DNA from: Ceratobasidium sp. AG-K
Taxonomy: Eukaryota > Basidiomycota > Agaricomycetes > Cantharellales > Ceratobasidiaceae
Length of the DNA: 64,000 nt
Direction: 5' to 3'
Assembly (NCBI GenBank): GCA_037039685.1
Contig: JAWNGF010000004.1
Location: forward strand, 1,612,001 to 1,676,000
Shown: one piece after another, positions 58,853 to 64,000 of the stretch
Numbering within the stretch: position 1 is the stretch's first letter
How the letters are laid out: each line of letters begins with the position of its first letter
Program-made: the position numbers and the translations under genes
The notes under the pieces: model-generated
Seen by the model: only the letters and a program-made list of their open reading frames with translations
Told to the model about the DNA's origin: nothing
Databases searched by the model: none

Positions 58853-59617
58853 ACCACCCTCTACATTGACACACATTGTAAGTTGTCACATGGTCTTGAC
58901 GACGTCTACCTGTGACAGCAAGCCCTTTCTACTTCTAACAATAGCTTGTTACAGCGCCGATACTAGTTACGTTGATTGGAGATCCAGCACCCCTATTTCA
59001 CAATGAGCCACCGAAAAAGAATCACGCCATGGTTGTGAGTGTTCATGGCGGCAGAAATCTATTGGAATTTTCACTCGGGTTTATCTACGAGCCAACATAT
59101 TACTAAAAACCAGAAGCTCACTCGTCCTCCACTTTACTTCATTTTAAAAATAGAGAGGAAGGGCATACCCCAGGCCTCGCATAGATGCCCTTCTGGACTC
59201 ATGACGGGTACTCCATGTACTTCTCCACCGGGTTGCAGCTCCCCAGGCAGCAGTCAACTTACCCATCACAACCATAAAGCTACTTCTGATCCTTCTGATT
59301 GTTGCATGGATTTATTCTGAAGTGGTCTTTCAAACATAGTTCATTCGCTTTTGACATTGGTCTAATAAACGCATTTCTTAGACGTGCTCGAGTATCACGC
59401 TTGATAAATTCGCATCCACAAGTCAAGGAGTTCAAGTAACGAGAGCAACTTGTGGCAATTCTCAAATGCTGTAATGTAGTCCCGCTATTGATCCAAGGGC
59501 CTCGCTGAGTCAACTTGTCCAGCTCCAAGGCAAGACTCTCATGATTAGCGTTGTATCGTTTATTTTTCCAGACGAGACAACTCAAGAGTAGTTGCTGTGA
59601 ATTACATTGGGGCCACT
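58853..59617. other. Intergenic, no supported gene
   Basis: A 123-codon minus-strand frame (59280-59651) enters the palindrome described next and has no recognised domain; it could be part of a degenerate element. Confidence 0.4.
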
Positions 59618-59706
59618 CAGCGAAAACCGCAGTGCTAATTGAGACTCGCAAGGGCTCGTTTGCGCAAACGAGCCCTTGCTAGCACGTGCGGTTTTTGCTG
59701 AGCATT
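59618..59706. repeat. Inverted repeat with a perfect 32-bp palindromic core
   Basis: The core at 59648-59679 is a perfect palindrome of two abutting 16-bp arms (GCAAGGGCTCGTTTGC and its complement). Outside it the arms continue imperfectly: CAGCGAAAACCGCAGTGCT on the left matches AGCACGTGCGGTTTTTGCTG on the right after reverse complement, with about 10 extra bases on the left side. A second small palindrome, GCCGGCTCAGCCGGC type, lies at about 59738-59752. This may be a MITE end or solo hairpin. Confidence 0.75.
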
Positions 59707-62700
59707 CCATGTCCAGCGCTTTCCCGTTCCATTTTGCCGGCTCAGCCGGCCCCATCAAAAACGCTGAATTCGCAATTGGGATTAGTAATGATCAGTGAAG
59801 GATCGATTGAGACTGAATTAACGGATATATGCAGGTTATAAAATTGCTATTATTCACCCATAATGCCAGCGTGTTTAGTAGAAATGGGACAATTACGTGC
59901 CTTGGAGTGTGGGGTTTTGCCCTTAGGCCAATGCCGACTGGCCGTCGGTTTCAAAGGTCGAATTGCTATATATCCTTGAGCGAGCCTCAGTTGGCTTAAC
60001 CTTTGGTTGGCAGTCTATCAGTTCCAACAACTCATACCCATACCAAGGTCAAAAATCAGTTTAGATATGTACAACGTTGATGCATATGGTTAAGGATGCA
60101 TGAATATCTTATCAGTAGTATTATGGCGATATCTCAGAGCTGGCGGGTAGGCAACAAAGTATCAGCAGCCAAGCTTTTTGCTAATGGGTACGAATTTGCC
60201 CTACTACCCCCGATCAAGCTAGTTCCGCAATAAGGCGCACGTACGGGGGTCACTAATTCGCTGCGACAATGCGAGCAAAGCGGCGAGTAGCGGCCACTTC
60301 TAGTGGACATGGCTAAATATTCCCGGGGAATAGTAGCGTCTTGACCGTATTGTTACCATTATTAGTGCTGACGGGACGCAGTAAACTAATATGGTAGTGG
60401 TAGTAAACTCGAATTATGTATGGTGGACGCTCCAGTGGTATTTGGGAGTATTACCGCCAGCCAGCCGTCAAGAAGTACATCCCGGGACTCCTCAACCGGC
60501 CCACATCTCCCCTCGGGTCTTGCGGGCTCATGTGTGAGCCTATGCAACTTTCCCAGTTCTGAGAGGAGGGCCAAATATGATATTCTCGTAGACATTAGGG
60601 CTCTTGAACATTTGGAAGCACTGGAAGTTGTCTGTGATGAGTCAGGCTTAAAGTCGATGGTATTCCCACAATTCTGGGGGCTGTTGCACTAGCGTTATTG
60701 TCGTCAGAAAAACCGGAATAGTGTCATTAATGAAGAATGGTTAGTTGTAAAATATCTGGATCCCGCGGCGATCTATCAATCGTAACAATTCAAACAGGTT
60801 CGATTCGTACGGCTTAACAATCGGGCATTGCCACGCATACATGTGAGCCCTAAGTCCACCTTACTGGCACGAAAGAACTCCCGTAATCATCATTTTAAAG
60901 GGTTGGATCTATGATGCACTAAGGGCCAGCGATTGCTCCACTGTTACTACCCTCAAGAAACCACACTCCCTACTCTCCCCTCGTGGTGCTGCTTGCCGTA
61001 AGTGGGTGGAGGTCTTGTGACGCGGTCAAAAATTAATATACTAAGTGAGTATTACGCAATGAACGCTATAGTGCCGACGATTCCTTGCACACATGTGGCT
61101 TCTACAGGATCCATCCGACGCCGAAATGATGTCGCCTATTATGCCGTACATGAGCCATACGTTTTAAGGAAATGTGAAAGTGGTAGCGCCCACCGTGTGC
61201 GTAGGATAATATAGAGTAAACGTCTATAAGGCGAATAGCTGATTCGAGCGATGAGTGAATCCAGGGGAGTGCGATAGAGGGAATGTGGAGAGATTTTTCA
61301 TGTGAAATCGCCGTGGGGCACGATAGCCGACGACAACCAGTTCTCTCCTATCTTGATATCGTCGATATGCTCAACCTATGAGCATGTACCCTAAACCCAT
61401 GGCTTTGGCCGATTGTAGCTTTTTACACGCCTGTGAAGCGTGTATTGAATTCCGGGGGCGCAACTTCGGTGCGTTCCGGGTGAGCATTCAGAGTGCTTCC
61501 CTACGTACTATGTTTCTGAAACGCGTATAGATTTCCCCACATTCGCAAACGTACAGCAGACAAATGCTATAGGAACTGGAAGTATTGGGGGCCGAAATGA
61601 ATGAATACGTGTAAGACCCTGGATCGTCAGACTCGATGATTGAATCATGGCGTTGAGGACACGAGCCTGGGAGGGTGCAAGTGTTAGACATCCTTTGTAG
61701 CCAGGTAAAAAAAAAAAAAACTGGCCACCACCAAACACTGGAGAACCTATGTTTGACGGTAGCTTATTCAGATGTTTATTTAGTGCAACCAGGGTGGCAC
61801 GCCTGTGCGATGCTCCCGCTTCTAACTCCGAGCACGCGATTTTCAAGCGCGTCTGACTTAAAAAGAGCCGTGTTGGCGTAGTAAAGGTAAGTCCACCACT
61901 AAAAAACTTACCAGACGTTCTGACTGGAATCTCTTAGGTCCCCGAGTATGCTTTGCCGTTAACTAACTTGGGTTAACATTGGACCAGTCATGTGTCCAAG
62001 TTGGGGCGCAAGACTCAAATCATGCCCTGGGAATCAGAGGTGGCGACACCTCCTCATCTTAGGTTCGTCTACCACCGAACCCTCGAACCGTGATCCTGCC
62101 CTCTCTTAGTACTTGCTCGTATGGACAGACTTTCCTAGTCGCCTATCGGTCATGAGTATTGCTTTAGGGCACTGACGTGTTCATATCACGGCACCGGTTT
62201 AAGCAACCGCGTGTCCACTTCAACCAACAGGTGCTCAAGGAGCTCGCACTTGGGCTCAAGGCGGCGTGCGATTGTAATCACTTGGATATGTTACTACCGC
62301 CTTTTGGTTGATGCCTCAACTAGTCTGCCGCTGATCTAACTCAGGTCGAGAGAGTTTGGTATCTGGCTTACGCTTGCGAGCCCACACATTATCGTGCTAC
62401 TGGTTTAGTATGCAGTGGGCCTGGTGAGTCCACACTCAATCACCTCAACCAAGCTTGCGGAATTATTGATGTCTCAACGCCTGTGGTTCGCGCACTTGCG
62501 ATCATTCCTATGTTCCGGAGTACACAGCACTCGAGGCATGCGTCTGACATGCACTAAGTCTATTTCTTTGGGGGCGATAGCACTGTTTCCTAGATATTCA
62601 TGGAGCCGAGGAGATCTTCCCAGGGATCAGGTATCTTGTCCTCCAGTCTCTGGGGCGGCAAAGTCCGATGTTTAGCACGCTCCAGTCTTGTGTTGATCAG

Positions 62701-63982
62701 TCTCGCTGAGCAAAGCGCGTGACTTGGCTTGTAGATCCTCAACTCAGGCGTCAAGCGCCGGTATTGGATATGAATATGTTTGTGGTAGCCTTACTAAATT
62801 AGGACACCTTTGACCTCTCACTTATCGTGGTTAAGTTATCTCCTGATTGTATTGCTATCTAGCTCGGTTACGGGGGATCGTGAATGATCGCCATCCAGTA
62901 AGGCTTGACATAGGAAGTTAGCGTCCACCCTAGGGCTGAAGTGGAGCTACTCGGCGTGGCCTTAGCGGAGGCGAACTTCCAACTGACATACTCGGGGCAG
63001 CGCTAACCGAGTGCGTCTCCTTCATTTGGATCTCGCCCCTAGGATCGTGGAAAACACCAGTTTATGGATTTGGGTTAGTTCTCTCCTCGGTGCAAATAAG
63101 CGCATAGCCAATAACCACTGGCTTACGATAGTTTTGCCTAATTGCATGGAGCTCGTCTTTATACGAAACGTCTTTGCTAGACTCACAAAGGCCATGTTAC
63201 TCTCCCCATTTGTCCCATCATACGACGTTACTTCAGGGTATAGGGCCTCATCTTTTCTCGCACACTCAAGGCCGATTTTATTTCAACTATCCTTACAATA
63301 CTCGCCAAGTTCGACCAGTTTCTGCGGTTCTATGTCCCCTGGAAATCTCCCATCAACGCGTTGCTCGACCCATGAAATTGGCTCTCGACCTCGTCCATAT
63401 ATGCGGCTCGGCTCCTTTCTCGTGCAAGTTCCATCCTCCCTCCCTCATCCCCCCGCCTTGAGCGCTTGCCCCTCCCTCCGAATTCGGGCCCAGCTCATCC
63501 TGGGAGCGAAGATTTTTGCTCCTGCCCTCTCATATCTCGGTTACATGTTCCGTCTACTTCCAATTGGTTTTTTTTTTCGATTTTCGCCGTCGAAGCGCCG
63601 CTCTCTTCCGCGGCTTCGCCTGCAAAAGCCAGTGCTTACCGAGAAAATGCACTTATAACTTCTATTAGTAACGGAGGTGACTATACATCTCGTTGTCGTA
63701 AAGGATGCAGGTTTGTTAACGATATATTCTCCCAGCTCATTGGAAACCCTAGTCACAAGCTTAAGGTGGGTGTCCGCGCAAGTCACACAGGTAACACAAA
63801 CGCCTTTATGCTTCTCAATTGTGCTTCTCGGTGCGGGCAATGGATAGAGCAACTAGGAAACATTTTATCATGTGATCCGGCGAGACAAGCACACTCCTCC
63901 TTACGACGCCGCCCCGGCTCGCGCAATATCCCGGCCAGCATCCCCACCCGCATTCCGACCGAGAGTTTTCAACGTCGTCATA
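59707..63982. other. Gene-poor stretch, 4.3 kb
   Basis: No gene I can support. A 14-base A run occurs near 61708. Between about 62.2 and 62.7 kb several short frames on the + strand look like broken coding sequence (words such as WYLAYACEPTHYRATG and CGIIDVSTPVVRALAIIP in different frames), perhaps a decayed gene or element that I cannot name. Confidence 0.35.
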
Positions 63983-64000
63983 ATGTCCCTTTTTGGATCC
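63983..64000 (+). CDS. Possible start of a gene cut by the window edge
   Basis: After a C/G-rich upstream stretch, ATG at 63983 opens MSLFGS at the window end. Too short to judge. Confidence 0.2.

Noticed and set aside
62230..62675. Protein-like words in several + strand frames
   Set aside because: No continuous frame, no intron chain and no family I can name; noted only as possible decayed sequence.
63011..63658. 215-codon + strand frame near the window end
   Set aside because: Low-complexity Ser/Leu/Pro composition, no domain, antisense frames also open.

Overview
The window is nuclear DNA of a filamentous basidiomycete, most likely an Agaricomycete close to Rhizoctonia/Ceratobasidium. 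The support is that almost every gene is split by spliceosomal introns of about 45-60 nt with CTAAC/CTGAC-like branch points. The nuclear tRNA genes carry introns after position 37. The content is also typical of the group: laccase with Leu after HCHIDWHLEAG, GDSL esterase, seven-TM membrane protein, HGD-type kinases, a NACHT fragment. The species is inference; no marker gene is present.

Layout. 0.4 kb: tRNA-Gly(GCC). 1-9.2 kb, all + strand and compact: a GPATCH11-type G-patch/DUF4187 protein, a CSC1/OSCA-type stress-gated cation channel, FCF1/UTP24 (PIN nuclease of 18S rRNA maturation, with an apparent 1-base frameshift here) and an unknown low-complexity protein. 11.2-12.4 kb: an unknown multi-exon gene. 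12.7-14.3 kb: three tRNA-Asp(GTC) genes in a repeat, two of them on the arms of a ~530-bp inverted repeat. 14.4-15.4 kb: an NFKBIL1-like protein. 17.1-24.4 kb: GDSL/SGNH esterase (-), seven-TM protein (-), unknown gene (+), pinin/SDK/MemA protein (-).

25.7-32.6 kb is a compact core: laccase (+), a strikingly short SRP72 (-), an RtcB-type RNA ligase (+) and mitochondrial ketopantoate hydroxymethyltransferase PanB (-). From 33.7 kb the sequence is more accessory: a truncated NACHT NTPase (-), a zinc-independent-looking MDR oxidoreductase with an in-frame stop and a probable 1-nt exon (+), a large F-box-like protein with Cys pairs (-), two tandem kinase-like genes (+), two Ser/Thr-rich single-pass membrane proteins (-), and a small four-exon unknown gene at 58.2 kb. 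The remainder (41.5-46.4, 54.6-58.2 and 58.9-64 kb) holds no gene I can support.

Functional links are loose, as usual in fungi. RNA metabolism is over-represented (FCF1, SRP72, pinin, GPATCH11, RtcB-like ligase, intron-containing tRNAs). Laccase and the GDSL esterase are predicted secreted enzymes acting on plant material. The most interesting items are the RtcB-like ligase in a fungus, the internally shortened SRP72, the tRNA-Asp palindrome, and the MDR gene's 1-nt exon and stop codon. All exon structures were read by eye from splice signals and protein family resemblance; no search was run.
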